A DNA stretch of 64,000 nt from Ridgeia piscesae. Lineage: Eukaryota > Annelida > Polychaeta > Sabellida > Siboglinidae. The stretch lies in NCBI GenBank assembly GCA_025642075.2, contig JAODUO010001338.1:48315-112314 (forward strand), given 5' to 3'. Under the pieces are notes generated by a model. The model worked only from the letters and a program-made list of their open reading frames with translations, searched no databases and was not told where the DNA came from. Below are positions 24,312 to 36,010 of this stretch, piece by piece (positions within the stretch are counted from its first letter, which is position 1; every line of letters starts with the position of its first letter). A program made the translations under genes and the position numbers.

Positions 24312-25074
24312 AGAATTATATATAATGTAATAACCACCTGTTTGGTACATTACACAATGTCCCCATTATGTAACGTAGTAAATGTCACATATATCGTTTA
24401 AATAGTTTTACTCTATGACACTGCTTTGTCCTCAACCTGTGTCATCGTATCGTAACTTCACCTGGTGTCATCAATCACTTATCACATTGACTTGCATCAC
24501 TACACTGAGATATCAATCAGTCTCATATATAAAAGGTATCAACCTCCCTTCATCATTACATGCTTATATCATTCTCGAACAGCGGCCAATGTCAGAACAT
24601 GTTACCCGAAACATTTTCGCCACTCTGTCAACTATAATCATCACTACTTGCAATACACCTCTCTCATCTCTGTCATCTCCTCGTGACGTTAACTTTACAC
24701 CATTCGGTGAAATACGACGTTTAGCAAGTGCCCTCACCGTAAGACTTGACCCGGTGTCGGCAAGCTGACATCTGCAAAATGTCGTCACTACGTACAAGCA
24801 ACCAGTGTCATATATATTTATGTTAGCTAGTGTCCACATTCTGTGTGACCAAGTATGGTCAACTGACATCGACATCGACTCTGAAATAACAACAAGTGCC
24901 GTAAATCTGTATCACCAGTCGGTAGTGTCATCCTCACGTGTCGCCAATTATTTTCGTCACATATTATGTTATACAAACCAATTGTTTGACACAACAAACA
25001 AATTGTTTGACACAACATTATAGTACACAATACAAACACACGTTTGTTCAAGTTATGTCTTTTTAAGAATATAA

Positions 25075-25140
25075 TTATATATATATATATATATAAATAT
25101 ATAAATATATATATATATATATATTTATTTATTTATTTAT
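25075..25140. repeat. (AT)n / (TTTA)n low-complexity tract
   Basis: TA dinucleotides broken by AAATATATAAATAT, then TTTATTTATTTATTTAT, ending just before the intron acceptor of the HEPN gene's coding exon. Confidence 0.85.
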
Positions 25141-25274
25141 GTAGTGGTGCATGTACTATTAGTGAATACATTAATTGTGACTATTGAATATTACAGTATG
25201 TTGTATATTCTATAATTATATAAACATTAAATGTGAAGAATTATATATATATTTATATTTTTAGAAAACGCTTA

Positions 25275-28165
25275 ATGAACACAATGGCTACAGGACCGAC
25301 AACTGGAGCGTCTACGGCCCCTGTTCAGGTCGTCGGGGATCTTAATGATGCCGAATACCTGAACTGGTATAAGGCCAATAGAGCCCTACATTGTACCATT
25401 GACGTTCTGCGTAATGTCTGCATTGTTAAGGTCCAAACCTTTCACACATCTCTGTTACAAAAGCATGGGAATGCAACATGTAGCGCGTCTTGTACTCACA
25501 ATAACATTACTCACCATAACAAGTGGGGAAGTTGGTCAATTTCATGCCCGCACAATGTATGCTCTAATTGGCTGCGCGACATAGTGAAAGAAAGGACAAG
25601 AAAGTCTACTCGACTGAACTGGACGAATTCGACATTCACCGAGTGGCAAACGAAGCCATGGCAGATAGCCAAGATATATATGGACCACGGACAAGACATC
25701 GCATCCTACAATCCCACTGACACAGATGCTGCGGGCATCATCCAGCTATTGCTGAACTTCAACAGATTACAGCCTATGCTAGAGATGAAAAAAGTTGATG
25801 CAGTGAGTTTATCTTCCTTTTTCCATAGTCCGTTTTTAATTTGTATAAATATACTACTCTTTCATATATATGTTTCACAGGTTATATGTTGTTAATCTAG
25901 ATTTGTTGAATCGTTGTATACGTAACGTATTTTTAAAATAACATAAATTGATTTTACAGGTGAGGAACGTCAGAAACAAGCTGATGCATAACAAGAACAT
26001 GAAAGTATCAACAGGAGACCTGACTATCTACATAGATGAAATGGTCACACTTCTCGAGGACCCAATTATGCTACTGAATGACCCTGCAGCCCAAAATGCT
26101 GTCAACGACATTAAAAAGGTGAATATAAAATAATACAAAAAGTAATCAGCTTATGCATTAGTCTTGAAAAACATTATTACATTGTTGACACAATAATGCG
26201 CACAACACCATTGCATTGTCTCTTAATCTATTGAAAAGAAACTCATACTAGACCATCACGATTTCAACCTTCGGTTTAACCCTATGTAAGAAACGTTTGC
26301 ACAAATACGTCATTTCTTAACCAGTTGTAAAATTGCTGTGTTCTAGATCAAGACAACACCAGTCGAGGTGAACGAGGAAGCATTTCTGGTCCAAGAACGA
26401 ATCGTGTGGAAGCAGCATCTCACAAGTTTGGCAAATGACAACAAGTCGGTAATTACTAATAGGAGACACAATGCAATTATTTGACCTATTACACTTCATA
26501 TTATGATATAATATTATTACCTAACATTATGCAGCTACAATCAACATTTCAACACCAGTTGTTTATTAAGTACGTAATTTAGAAAAGATCCATTCTGGTG
26601 ACGACGTTTAATCATTTGACCCTGCATGTTTTCCGGTGTACGACCTACGAATACGCTGGCTCATTCTTGATTACCTTTGTTATGTTGAAATCAGAACCTA
26701 GCTTACCTTAATACGAACACATCTATTATTAGTTATTAGCGCAATTTTAGTTAGAAGGTCATTATCACTTATACTTCAAAATGGTTGATTGTCTCCAATC
26801 AAGAGTTAGATCATCTTTAGAATACACATCGGACTGCTGAAAAGGAAAGTCTAATGAAACAGTTTTCGCAGCATGCTTATAACATAAATTTAGTCCATAA
26901 TGCAAATGTAATACTATTTAATGCATGCTGTAATCATGATGTGAATACCGGACGTTGACTAAACACTAACGTCGTAATTGGTCTTGTTGTCGTTTGTTCT
27001 ATCTGGGAAAACATGTTAAAGTTAAAAACATCCAAATGTATTACTGATAACCTTGAAACAAAATATAAATTGAGACCACATATGAAGCATGTTGTAGTAT
27101 GTTCTGGCTCCGAATAAAGTAAATATACAATTCAAATATATATTTTTTCGTTTAGGATATACTCGCGCTTGAGAAGAAGGTGGACGAGAAAGCTGATAAA
27201 CAAAACATGAAAGATCTGGAGAAACGACTCGGTCAGAAAGTGACAGATATGGTGAAAATTCAGGTGACACAGCAAATTCAAAAAGAGATGAAAGACCATG
27301 TAACAGAGCAAAGTAAGAAACTAACAATGCTGGCGAAACAACAAGATCAGAAATTGAAAGACATGGCGAAGCAACAACAAAATCTGGTGACACAACAAAA
27401 TCAGAAAATGATGAAAGACCTGGCAAAACGGCAAGATCAGAAAGCGAAAGATCTGACGAAAAAGCAAGATCAAAAAGTGACAGACTTGGAAAAACAGCTC
27501 GATCAGAAACTGATTGACCTAGCGAAGCAGCAAGATCGCAAAATGAAAGACCTGGCGACAAAACAAGAACATATGGCGAAACAGCAAGTCCAGAAACGGA
27601 AAGACCTGGCGAAACAACAATACCAGAAAGTGAATGAACTTCATGGTAAGTTTACTGTGCGTTTATACCAGATGTTATAATTGGATCGTATACGAACTGG
27701 CTGGTTAGAAATATCCTTTGCTATCATATGTGTCCTTGCCCTGCCCTATAGACGGGTATAGAATCGGTATTCAAGAAAGTTTGAATATTGACCTGGGTGT
27801 TACTTGATGATGGCCATTTTCCAATAAGTCTGTAAAATTCAATGTTCCAGTATCTAATAACTGCGTCACATAGAACAAACGTTGTGGTATAAATACACAT
27901 GGTTTTAGGGATAAGAATTTGAAACTGTTTTGGTCTTCTCCGGATTTAACGTCTGCTTTTTTTTAAAGTTGGCTGTCATAAATACAAATCTCTCCTTCTT
28001 CTAGTCTTGATGCCTTATCTGGCGTTGGCGTTCATGGTCCTCCAAACCATATGGTTGTTGCTTTTTCTTAGTAGATCCGGTACCCTCCTTTCATACTATG
28101 TTGACGGATTATCAGTTATTTTTATCGCTGGCATCTGCTTGATCTTTTACCTTCAATCTTTCTAA
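25275..28165 (+). CDS. HEPN (DZIP3-type) - coiled coil - two-TM protein, five exons
   Basis: Exons 25275-25802, 25960-26118, 26347-26448, 27156-27645 and 28005-28165 join to exactly 480 codons (479 aa). Donors GCA|GTGAGT, AAG|GTGAAT, TCG|GTAATT and ATG|GTAAGT and pyrimidine-AG acceptors support each junction; phases are 0,0,0,1. Residues about 15-225 match the DZIP3-type HEPN family: HCTIDVLRNV, FHTSLLQKHGNATC, CSNWLRDIV, WQTKPWQIAKIYM, NPTDTDAAGIIQLL, then VRNVRNKLMH, where R181-x4-H186 is the catalytic HEPN RNase-type motif. Residues 264-426 form a lysine/glutamine-rich coiled coil with 11-residue repeats. The last exon encodes two hydrophobic helices (about 428-448 and 460-477) and a short tail. 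Inference: a membrane-anchored RNA-cleaving or signalling factor. The first ATG is taken; the one at 25284 has a better context. A further acceptor of the same phase at 36541 could replace the TM exon. Confidence 0.65.
27156..27645 (+). other. Hendecad coiled-coil exon within the HEPN gene
   Basis: 163 codons in one exon. The second half is built of 11-residue units starting with a hydrophobic residue: LAKRQDQKAKD, LTKKQDQKVTD, LEKQLDQKLID, LAKQQDRKMKD, with two 18-19-residue spacers close to 11+7. Hendecads pack as nearly straight or slightly right-handed coiled coils. At DNA level this is a diverged 33-bp tandem repeat. Ends at a strong donor, CATG|GTAAGT, phase 1. Confidence 0.75.
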
Positions 28166-28269
28166 TTGTTACTAAATGTTGTTAAAACATGTCCTTTCCC
28201 TATGAAGCATGCCTATGCCTATTGGTTGTAATTGTGATAATCATCTTACTGCGTTACGTTATCGGCATT

Positions 28270-29984
28270 GATATACCCACTCATGGTGTTGAAACGGTTC
28301 GATTTATTCAAGCTGAAAGATGCTGGCATCAGGCAGCAGTTTATCCCCCAGGTACGCAACCTCTTTGTAGCCCTAGAATATATGTATAGACGAAGAAACA
28401 AACACAGAAGACAACAAATAAGTGGAGCAGAACTGGAAGGATGTTGTACATACCTACACTGAGACTAGGACAAAAAAGAGGAAACACAAAGACTGGCTGA
28501 GTGAAGACACATGGACAGCAATCAAGGAGAAACAACAACTAAACGCCCAGTTGAATAAATCACAGTCCCATACATTGAAAGGGGCTCTCTACAGACAAGC
28601 GGGTTAAAAGGAATGCAAGAACAGAAAAGAGAGTCTACATGGACAACTTGGCTGCTGAGGCAGAACGGGCTGCACCACACCAGGAACAAGGACCGTCAAC
28701 AGATCTGTGGAGGGTCATACACTAGCACCGCAATTATAAGAGACAATCAAGGAAATATGCTGACATCAGACAAAGAGCAAGAAAGAAGACGGGCAGAACA
28801 TTTTGAAGAAATTTTAAACAGAGACAACCTATCAGATCTACCACACATACAACAAGCACTCGAGGATCTGGACATCAACGTAGAGCCATTAAGGAATGCA
28901 TTATTGCAGCTATCAAGGAACTGAATAATCAAAAGGCACCAGGCCATGACCAGCTAAATGCAGAGTTGTTCAAAACAGACCCAGAACTAGCATTCAATTT
29001 TCTTTTACCCTTATTTGTCACAATATGAAAGGAAAGATAATTCCAGAAGATTGGTGCAAAGGCACAGTTGTGAAATTGTGGACCAACACAAGGCATAATT
29101 CCTCGCGGATATCGACTTCGCAGATGATGTCTTAGGTCTTAGGTGATTACCTCCAAACAGCCCAAACTAACGCAGGAGTTGTTCTTCTGTAGAATTTGTG
29201 AGTCCACTACAGGTTACACATTTACCCCCTGTGTGGGATCTTTTACTTCCCCTGGCATAGACACCAGACAGAAGGGACCACCGGCTTTTAGTGTCTCTTC
29301 CGAAAGACACAGGCAGATGTGGGGTGAAGAAATTGCCTAAGTTTCGAAACGGCGGTAGGTAGGATTGAACCACCGTCCCCTCGATTGACAGTCCGGCGCT
29401 CTACCGCGCGACCACCGCTCCCCACCATACATAACACGATTTACAAGCTCTCCTGTCGCATACATGACACGATTTACAAGAAAAAACAAGTAAACCCAAC
29501 GACATCAGCCAAAATTTAGTACTAAAGATCAACCAAAAGAAATCCATGGTGATGGGAATAAACCAGAGAAACCCAGTAGCAATCTATATAAGTCATGAAT
29601 TACTACAAACAACGGACATCTTCACCTATCTAGGAACATCATATGTCAAGATGGGGGGGGGGCGACATTGTCATAAAAAATCGCATCAACAAGGCCAGAT
29701 CTGCTTTCTTCGGACTGAAACTGTCAAACAAGCAACTGTTCAGAACTACCGGACAAGATGCTATGAATAACATACTCGTCACAAGAAGATGGAGATGAGT
29801 TGGCCACGTCTTAAGAAAGAAAGATGACAATATATTCAAAAAGAGCACTGAGATGGACACCTGATGGAAAAAAATGTGGACGACCCAAAAAACGTGGAGG
29901 AAGGCAGTCGAAAAAGAACTGGAACAACTAAATTTGAGTTGGGGTCAAGCTGCAAAGCAAGCTGCAGACGGAAAATGCGACGTT

Positions 29985-29985
<1 letters not shown>
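28270..29985 (+). mobile_element. Non-LTR retrotransposon (endonuclease-RT type), decayed
   Basis: Reads KRFDLFKLKDAGIRQQF, then KTKKRKHKDWLSEDTWTAI (28450-28515), then QICGGSYTSTAIIRDNQGNML, LTSDKEQERRRAEHFEEILN (28760-28820), ELNNQKAPGHDQLNAELF (28920), DFADDVLGL (29115), then KINQKKSMVMG (29530), TYLGTSYVK and finally VTRRWRWVGHVLRKKDD, WTPDGKKCGRPKKTWRKAVE. This order of linker, RT and C-terminal GRPxxTWR motif marks an RTE/CR1-group element. The palm between NAELF and FADD is missing and a SINE interrupts after FADD. It begins about 105 bp after the HEPN gene's stop codon. Confidence 0.8.
29190..29424 (-). mobile_element. tRNA-derived SINE inserted in the LINE
   Basis: On the minus strand the element starts with a tRNA-like head at 29424-29361: GGGGAGCGGTGGTCGCGCGG, then TAGAGCGCCGGACTG, then GGTTCAATCCTACC. 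TGGTCGCGCGG (29414-29404) fits a pol III A box and GGTTCAATCC (29371-29362) fits a B box, about 35 bp apart as in tRNAs. The body runs to about 29190. Bounds are approximate. Just downstream on the plus strand, CATACATAACACGATTTACA and its near copy (29427, 29459) form a short direct repeat. Confidence 0.65.
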
Positions 29986-29986
<1 letters not shown>

Positions 29987-30026
<40 letters not shown>

Positions 30027-30061
30027 GATATATATATATATATATATACATACATATATAC
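29987..30061. repeat. (TA)n microsatellite
   Basis: TA repeats with single interruptions (ATTATATGATAT, TACATACATA), directly at the 3' end of the LINE and possibly grown from its tail. Confidence 0.9.
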
Positions 30062-30154
30062 ATATAACGATAAGACAATTATATGAATCAGTATCAGTCC
30101 ATTCGCCTCTGCGTCTACTTCTGATCGAGGTCGGTTTTGCGAATATGTCGTTGA

Positions 30155-30240
30155 ATATATATATATATATAATATATTATATATATATATATAAATATAT
30201 ACATTTAATATTGTGTTATATGTAATATATATATATTATC
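30155..30240. repeat. (TA)n-rich tract
   Basis: Second TA-rich block, interrupted by AATATATTATAT and TAAATATATACATTT. Confidence 0.85.
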
Positions 30241-31292
30241 ATGGACAAATTTATTCAGTATTTGTTGAAATGGCGTAGTCTACAAAGACGCACGATTCAC
30301 ATATATATATCATCATAAATACGATTCACACATGTATATATATCATCATAAACATTGTTGAAAATGGCAAAGCTAGACTGAGAAGCATAATTATTATTGT
30401 GGCGAAAGTAAACCGTAACGCAATAGACATTACAATTGCTGTTCTTTGTTTTCCGTTTATTTGTGCTATTTTTTATACAATATATGTACCAATTATTTGA
30501 CCGAGAAAAACTGCTAATGTGTGACTGACGAAGTGGACGATTGGATTGTGAAATCGACCCTGCAATATTTAATTTAATTTTATTTTGTGGGAATATTTCA
30601 ATATATGAATGAACGTTTATTAAACTACAACAACAACATAATAAAATAGCAATATTGTTTAGTACCACATATGATGTGAAAAATAACATAATACAATTTC
30701 ATGGTTGATGAATTGCTGTTGCCGCTTTTAAACTATCACAATAGTATATTCTTATGTTAGTGTTGTTATTATTACTATTGTTATAAAAAGTTGGTCAGTT
30801 AGCACATCATGAACTGTGCCCTCTTTTTGAATATGGATATGAAAAATGTTCAGTAATTCAAAATGCCGTGTTTGCTCAGGCAAAGGAAAACAGGTGTGCC
30901 GTCAATTTATTGTTCACGTGTAGCTATGAATATGTACGCCTTCAATTATTTATTATAATTTTATATTAAAGGGATCAGTTACCCATTTTTATTATTTATC
31001 TTACATCCCTATTTCTGTACAAATGGACCTTATCCCTTTGTGAAACGTAATGTTTTGTTCGTTGTCACACATAATAACACATTACATTCTTCTATATGTT
31101 ATGTTATATGTCCAAGCGTGGATAACATAACGCACGACACAACATGAATTTCAAACTTGTCTTCTATAACGGTCACCTTTTAAAGCTCATAAAACGAAAC
31201 AATCTACTATGTTGCCATCAAGGAAACTGTATTATTCTTTAAAACATCTCCTGTGCTTATTTAAAGAGCGTCGCGACCACGACATTTCTCAG
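30241..31292. other. Unassigned, no gene seen
   Basis: AT-rich, with a short direct repeat of CATCATAAATACGATTCACA / CATCATAAACATTG near 30310-30355. No recognisable exon before the glutamine-rich one. Confidence 0.4.
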
Positions 31293-31491
31293 CTGCATAA
31301 AGTCCACCGCGAGGACATCACACCATTGCAGCCACAGAGACAGCAGCAGCACCAGAAGCGGAAGCAACAGCAGCAGCAACAACAACAACAACAACAACAG
31401 AAGCAACAGCAGCAACAACACCAGAAGCAGCAGCACCAGAATAGGAAGCAGGAACACAATGCAAATGCGTTATCGCTCAAACGCATCGAAG
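31293..31491 (+). CDS. Candidate glutamine-rich exon
   Basis: Acceptor GACATTTCTCAG precedes CTGCATAAAGTCC; donor ATCGAAG|GTAAAG follows. The exon reads LHKVHREDITPLQ, then about 40 residues of Q with K, H and R (CAG/CAA repeats), then NANALSLKRIEG. Start phase 0, end phase 1. The end phase fits the acceptor at 36541, giving KRIEGRTIDVRFDL. The ORF also runs upstream to an ATG at 31209, so a first exon is possible. Because CAG repeats make open frames easily, coding status is uncertain. Confidence 0.4.
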
Positions 31492-32159
31492 GTAAAGTTC
31501 CCTTATGTATCTTTGAGTAATGCAGCAAGCAATCCCTTATTTTAATTATTTTCAATTCCAAATTGGCCGCCGTCCGGGGTAATTTTTTGCAATAAGTTGA
31601 AAAACGAAGCAGGCAACTCGAAATAAAACACGATTTGAAGTGAATGTGAAGTGAATTCAGGATAATTTTGGGTATAGTGTACATTTTAGATATAGGTCAC
31701 CACATTCAAGGTCAACCAAATTAAAATGTATCCAGGAAATGTTCGTGAACAAAGGTTAGTTTAATTGTAATAATGCTGGAAGCGACCCAGAAGTGTTAAG
31801 GGCCAGGTTATGTGATCAAGGTCAAGATTAAGGTAAAACATAATATCATAATTTATTATATACACTCTTCATTTGTGTACAAGTGGGAATGTAATCCATG
31901 GCTAAAACACAAACGTTTCAGTATGTTTATATTTATTTTGCAATACATTGACGTTTATATCATGATAAACTTCGGATAATATGTTGCATAGAGTGATTCT
32001 ATGCTAATAAAACCTGCATTTTAATAACAAAGCATTGAGTGTGATTGCATTGTTGACGTTTCTCCGGGTTACACCTTTTACCACGGACCACACGTTTAAT
32101 AGAACGTGGTGGTGGCGTCAGCTTTTTAATATCAGAGCAGTTCAAAGTTAAATTACGTT

Positions 32160-33720
32160 CCAACCCTGGTTATTTCAATTTTGAATTTGTCAGTGCCGAC
32201 ATTTCAGACAAAGTTATCTAGGATGCGCAGCAAATTTCTTTGAAGTCTTTCAGGATCTGTTAGAAAATCTAGCAACCAATCATTCAGACCTTTATATTCT
32301 TGGTGATATTATTCTTCGTTTGGATATACGTACTTCAATTACGTGTGATGATATTCTAACATCGTTTGATAATATTCAAAAACCTACTGCTTCAGATGGA
32401 TTATCGATCATCATACTGTAATTGTTGATATTGATATGTTTATAACAACATTGATATCCAAAACATAATTTCCTATACCTATACATAAAATATACATTAC
32501 TGCCTTCAATAATGATATTTTGGATTCAGATTTGATTAGACACCCAATATATGTTGAATGTAACATATACAGAACATTTTGTGTTGTCCTTAATGCCGTA
32601 TTTATTATATATCCTCCAATTGCCTATACATATGTTTAAACAAATCTGCCTTCTCCTTGAAGAAGACAGATTTGTTTAAACCTCTGAAATTACGCAGTCT
32701 AAAAGATGACATCGTTACCTTTAATGTGTTTGGCGTAAAACACGTTCGTCATTAGATAGGTCACATTATTCTATAAGCAGTGCCATCTTCGCAATAGACA
32801 ACAATTGAAAAATCAAAATCAAAATATGCTACAAAACATATGGTGTCAAGTAATTCTGAACATCCTCGTCAGTCATCGATTTGCATAAATAAAATTTTGC
32901 ATAGACGGGCTGCTCCATCTCTGCCAAGACGTTACTCATTAAGTTCTCTTTGTGATGTGTTCTCATATTATTTTACCCCTATACAGCCTTCGTTCCCAGT
33001 CTCATGTGTTAAATAAAGTAAACGTTCAATCTCCACAAATAATTTTCCCACTTTCTTCTTTTAATCCAGCTATTGTTGAGTAAGTGAGGCAAATAATTAT
33101 GTATTCTCCAAATAATGGTTTTCATCTAGATCCATTGCCAAATATTGAAAATATATATTGACTATTTACTTGGTATGATGACAAATATCACAAATATTTC
33201 ACTGAGGACAGGTATTTTCTAGATGATTTTAAACAAGCGCATGTATTTGGTGTAGCTATAAACTTATTTAAATCAGATCTTAGCTGTAGACTCCAGAGAG
33301 TTAAGACTGTGGATATGTTTTGCCACCACTTAATATTTCGTGTTGTGTTCATCAGGGTTTAGTTTGGGGCCGTTACTTTTATACTGTTCACAACACCATT
33401 GAGTTCAGTTATTAATTGTTATCATTTGAATCATCATCTTTATGCAGATGATACTAAAATATATATTTTTTATTTACACCAGATGCTAATAGTTCCTTAC
33501 AACAACTTAGAAATTGGCTAAATTAAATGTTTACTGGATGACTGAGATTAAAATGAAGCTGAATGCTTAAAAAACAGAGGCAGCTTGAATAAATAAGAAT
33601 ATTTTCCTTTACCCCCACTTAATCAGCATTTTATGCCTGCTGTTTCAACTCTGAATTTAGAAGTAACGCTTGATGATGAATTTAATTTTTGAGAATACAT
33701 TTATCAAATTTGTCGAACAT
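32160..33720 (+). mobile_element. Heavily decayed CR1-like LINE
   Basis: Scattered fragments in element order: NLATNHSDLYILGDIILRLDI (endonuclease GDFN region, 32260-32325), FDNIQKPTASDGLS (32370), HRRAAPSLPRRYSL (32900), a diverged GSVLGPLLF-like stretch (33360), then NHHLYADDTKIYI (33433-33470) with an intact YADD box, and a thumb-like tail. Stops are frequent; this is an old copy. Confidence 0.65.
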
Positions 33721-33887
33721 TTTGGGATAGGGAATGCGGATGTCATGATATAATTTATATAATTGGTCGTATTACCCCGCCTTACCTTATACACGTGCAC
33801 ATGTGGTTTGGTACGGCGTAACACACAGATTGCTGATTGTTGTTAATGCCTCTGAAGACCCTACTTATATACACCGTGATCTTGTAG

Positions 33888-34100
33888 CAGACGCCGATAG
33901 AGACGCGTCAATCCCGCCAGTCACAGATGACCAAGCGACCACGGAGCATGTATTGTCCGCTGGACACAGAGAACCCGTACGCCGACAACATGCTGAAGCT
34001 AGTATTCGCCAACGCTCATGCCTTCGGCGTACCAGACGAATCGCTCCTGTTGTCGCTAATCGAGTGCGTTACTGGCTTCCTCGGCGGCGCCCACGTTCAG
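33888..34100 (+). CDS. Unrecognised 71-codon exon
   Basis: Clear exon shape in AT-rich surroundings: acceptor GTGATCTTGTAG, donor CACGTTCAG|GTGAGA, 213 nt open with phase 0 at both ends and markedly higher GC than its flanks. The translation runs QTPIETRQSRQSQMTKRPRS, then DTENPYADNMLKLVFANAHA, then FGVPDESLLLSLIECVTGFL. I do not recognise the domain. Its phases do not fit between the exons ending at 31491 and starting at 36542, so it probably belongs to another transcript or is a cassette. Confidence 0.45.
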
Positions 34101-34689
34101 GTGAGACGTCGTAGAATCAAGCTGCAAATGTCATAGTTATGGGAATTTTTGTGAGCTTGACCTGCTCATGTTTGTTTTTATTGAATTTATTTGTATGACA
34201 TATGCACGTTTTTGATCGTTTAATATCTTGGCATATTAAATTTAAATTTAAATAATAATAACAATATATTTTATTTAATATAGCACCAAATCTATAATTG
34301 CCCGCAGCGCTTCAAAACACATTACTATTAAAGTATATAACAATTATATTTTATACAATAAGAGGAATATTAATAGTTTAATGTAATAATAACAAATATG
34401 GGTATATGCATATAAACAACTAAAATGAATACAGTAGCAAATAGCGTAATGGTTCTAAAAAGTTAATAAATAAATTACCTATTATTCATAAAAATACATA
34501 ATAATCAATCTAATTCCATTACACTAATACTGATAAATAAATGTATACGTGTGGTTAATAGTAATAAATAATTCAGTACATATTAAAATGTTAATAATAA
34601 TAATAATAATAATTACGTAACAATAAAACTAATGCATAACTGTATATGTATTGATAATAATAATAAATAATTTAGTAAAATGAATTAAT
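34101..34689. other. AT-rich spacer with (TAA)n
   Basis: No gene. AATAATAATAATAATAAT near 34592-34612 and further TAAT-rich sequence sit at the 3' tail of the minus-strand LINE that follows. Confidence 0.5.
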
Positions 34690-36010
34690 GTTCATGTCGA
34701 ATTACGCTAATAACAGAAATGTGTCTTCAGTTAACGTTTGAACCTGGCGAAAGTGTCACAAGGCTAAGTAACCTTTGGTAGACTGTTCCATAGGGACGCA
34801 GCAGCGACAACGAAAGAGCCGTCCCCAGTCTCGGTACGGGTACGCTTCACTTCTAACATGTTATTGCTCGCATAGCGCAGTGCTCTTGTCGGTCGATATG
34901 GACACACGAGTTCACACAAATACACTGGTGCATCGTTGTGCTTTGTGAGTACAAAACGGGTAAATTCAACTCTGCACACAATGTGTAGCCTTAGGAGTTC
35001 GCGTAGCAAGGGTGTGGCATTGTTGCTATGCGGGCGACGCAGAATCAACCTGGCAGCCGAGTTGTGTTGACAACGCGTTCCTTTGCGAACCGGGGAAGAA
35101 AGCGGCTAATTTGATTAATATTGCGCAGGTGGAAAGAGCAAGCACTGATAGTTTTGCGACACTAGCTTCTTCATGTCAAGGTGCCTATCAATGGAAACAC
35201 CAAGACATTGAACACAACGCAAAGCCGTACTTGTAACCACACCAACGCGAATCGCACTTTTGTCAACGTTTGCATCTGCACATTTAGGCACGATTGGAAT
35301 ATATTGTACATTGTCAACAAACCATAGCGGAAATGTAACTGCCTAATCAAGATGTTATAGTTGATCGTATCGAAGGCTGAAATGAAATTAACGAGAAGCA
35401 AGATGGTTCCTTGCTTTTTGTCCATTGCTGTTTTGACGACATTAGCAACTTACAGCAGCGCAGTTTCAGTCAATTTTTTTTCCCGTCCGAAACGCCGACT
35501 GAAAGCAATCAACCATTTGCTGGTCGGAGTTATGCGTCATCATCCTAAGCGCGGCTATTTTCTCAATTACTTTGGATAACTGAGTGAGGTTACTCACTGG
35601 TCAGTAGCTGCTCAGGGTGTGTTTGTCCAGTGATGGTTTCTTCAAAAGGGGTCGCACAATTGCATGCTTCAATGACTTCTGCATCACTCCCTCGTCGAGA
35701 GAAGCATTTGTGATCCGTGTGATGACAGGCACAATACTTGGGATGTTGTCACTTGGCTGATTTGCAGGCAGAGGATCCAGCAGGCACGTTTTGTTAGTTC
35801 ACTACACATCGCTGTGATCTTTCTGTTCGTTGTTCGATCAAACACACCGATACTGTCAGTGAAACAACGTTTTTCGTCTGTTGGCCTATCGACGTCGTTG
35901 AAACACTGCAAACCTGAAAATAATTTGTCAAGAAAGAAACGCAAGAACGTTCGCATCATTGGGCCGTCAAATGGAATCCAGGTTTTTGATGTACTGGCCA
36001 TCGAGCGATC
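34690..36010 (-). mobile_element. CR1-like LINE, RT to 3' end
   Basis: On the minus strand from 36000 down: KLFSGLQCFNDVDRPTDEKR, CLQISQVTTSQVL, VMQKSLKHAIVRPLLKKPSL (35690-35630), PVSNLTQLSKVIEKI (35585), TILLLVNFISAFDTINYNIL (35400), then a gap in the palm, then LLRELLRLHIVCRVEFTRFV (35005), NDAPVYLCELVCPYRPTRAL (34940), and AASLWNSLPKVT (34770). No YADD box is seen between 35170 and 35050, so the palm is deleted. The 3' end near 34690 matches the fragment at 19430. Confidence 0.8.

Noticed and set aside
27022..27561. Minus-strand 179-codon ORF
   Set aside because: Shadow of the coiled-coil exon: the repeat structure keeps the opposite strand open.
29361..29424. Functional tRNA gene
   Set aside because: Has A and B boxes but continues into a SINE body, and the fold is imperfect; it is a SINE head.
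32160..33720. Host protein exons near the glutamine-rich exon
   Set aside because: YADD, GDxxL and HRRAAPS-type segments identify a decayed LINE instead.
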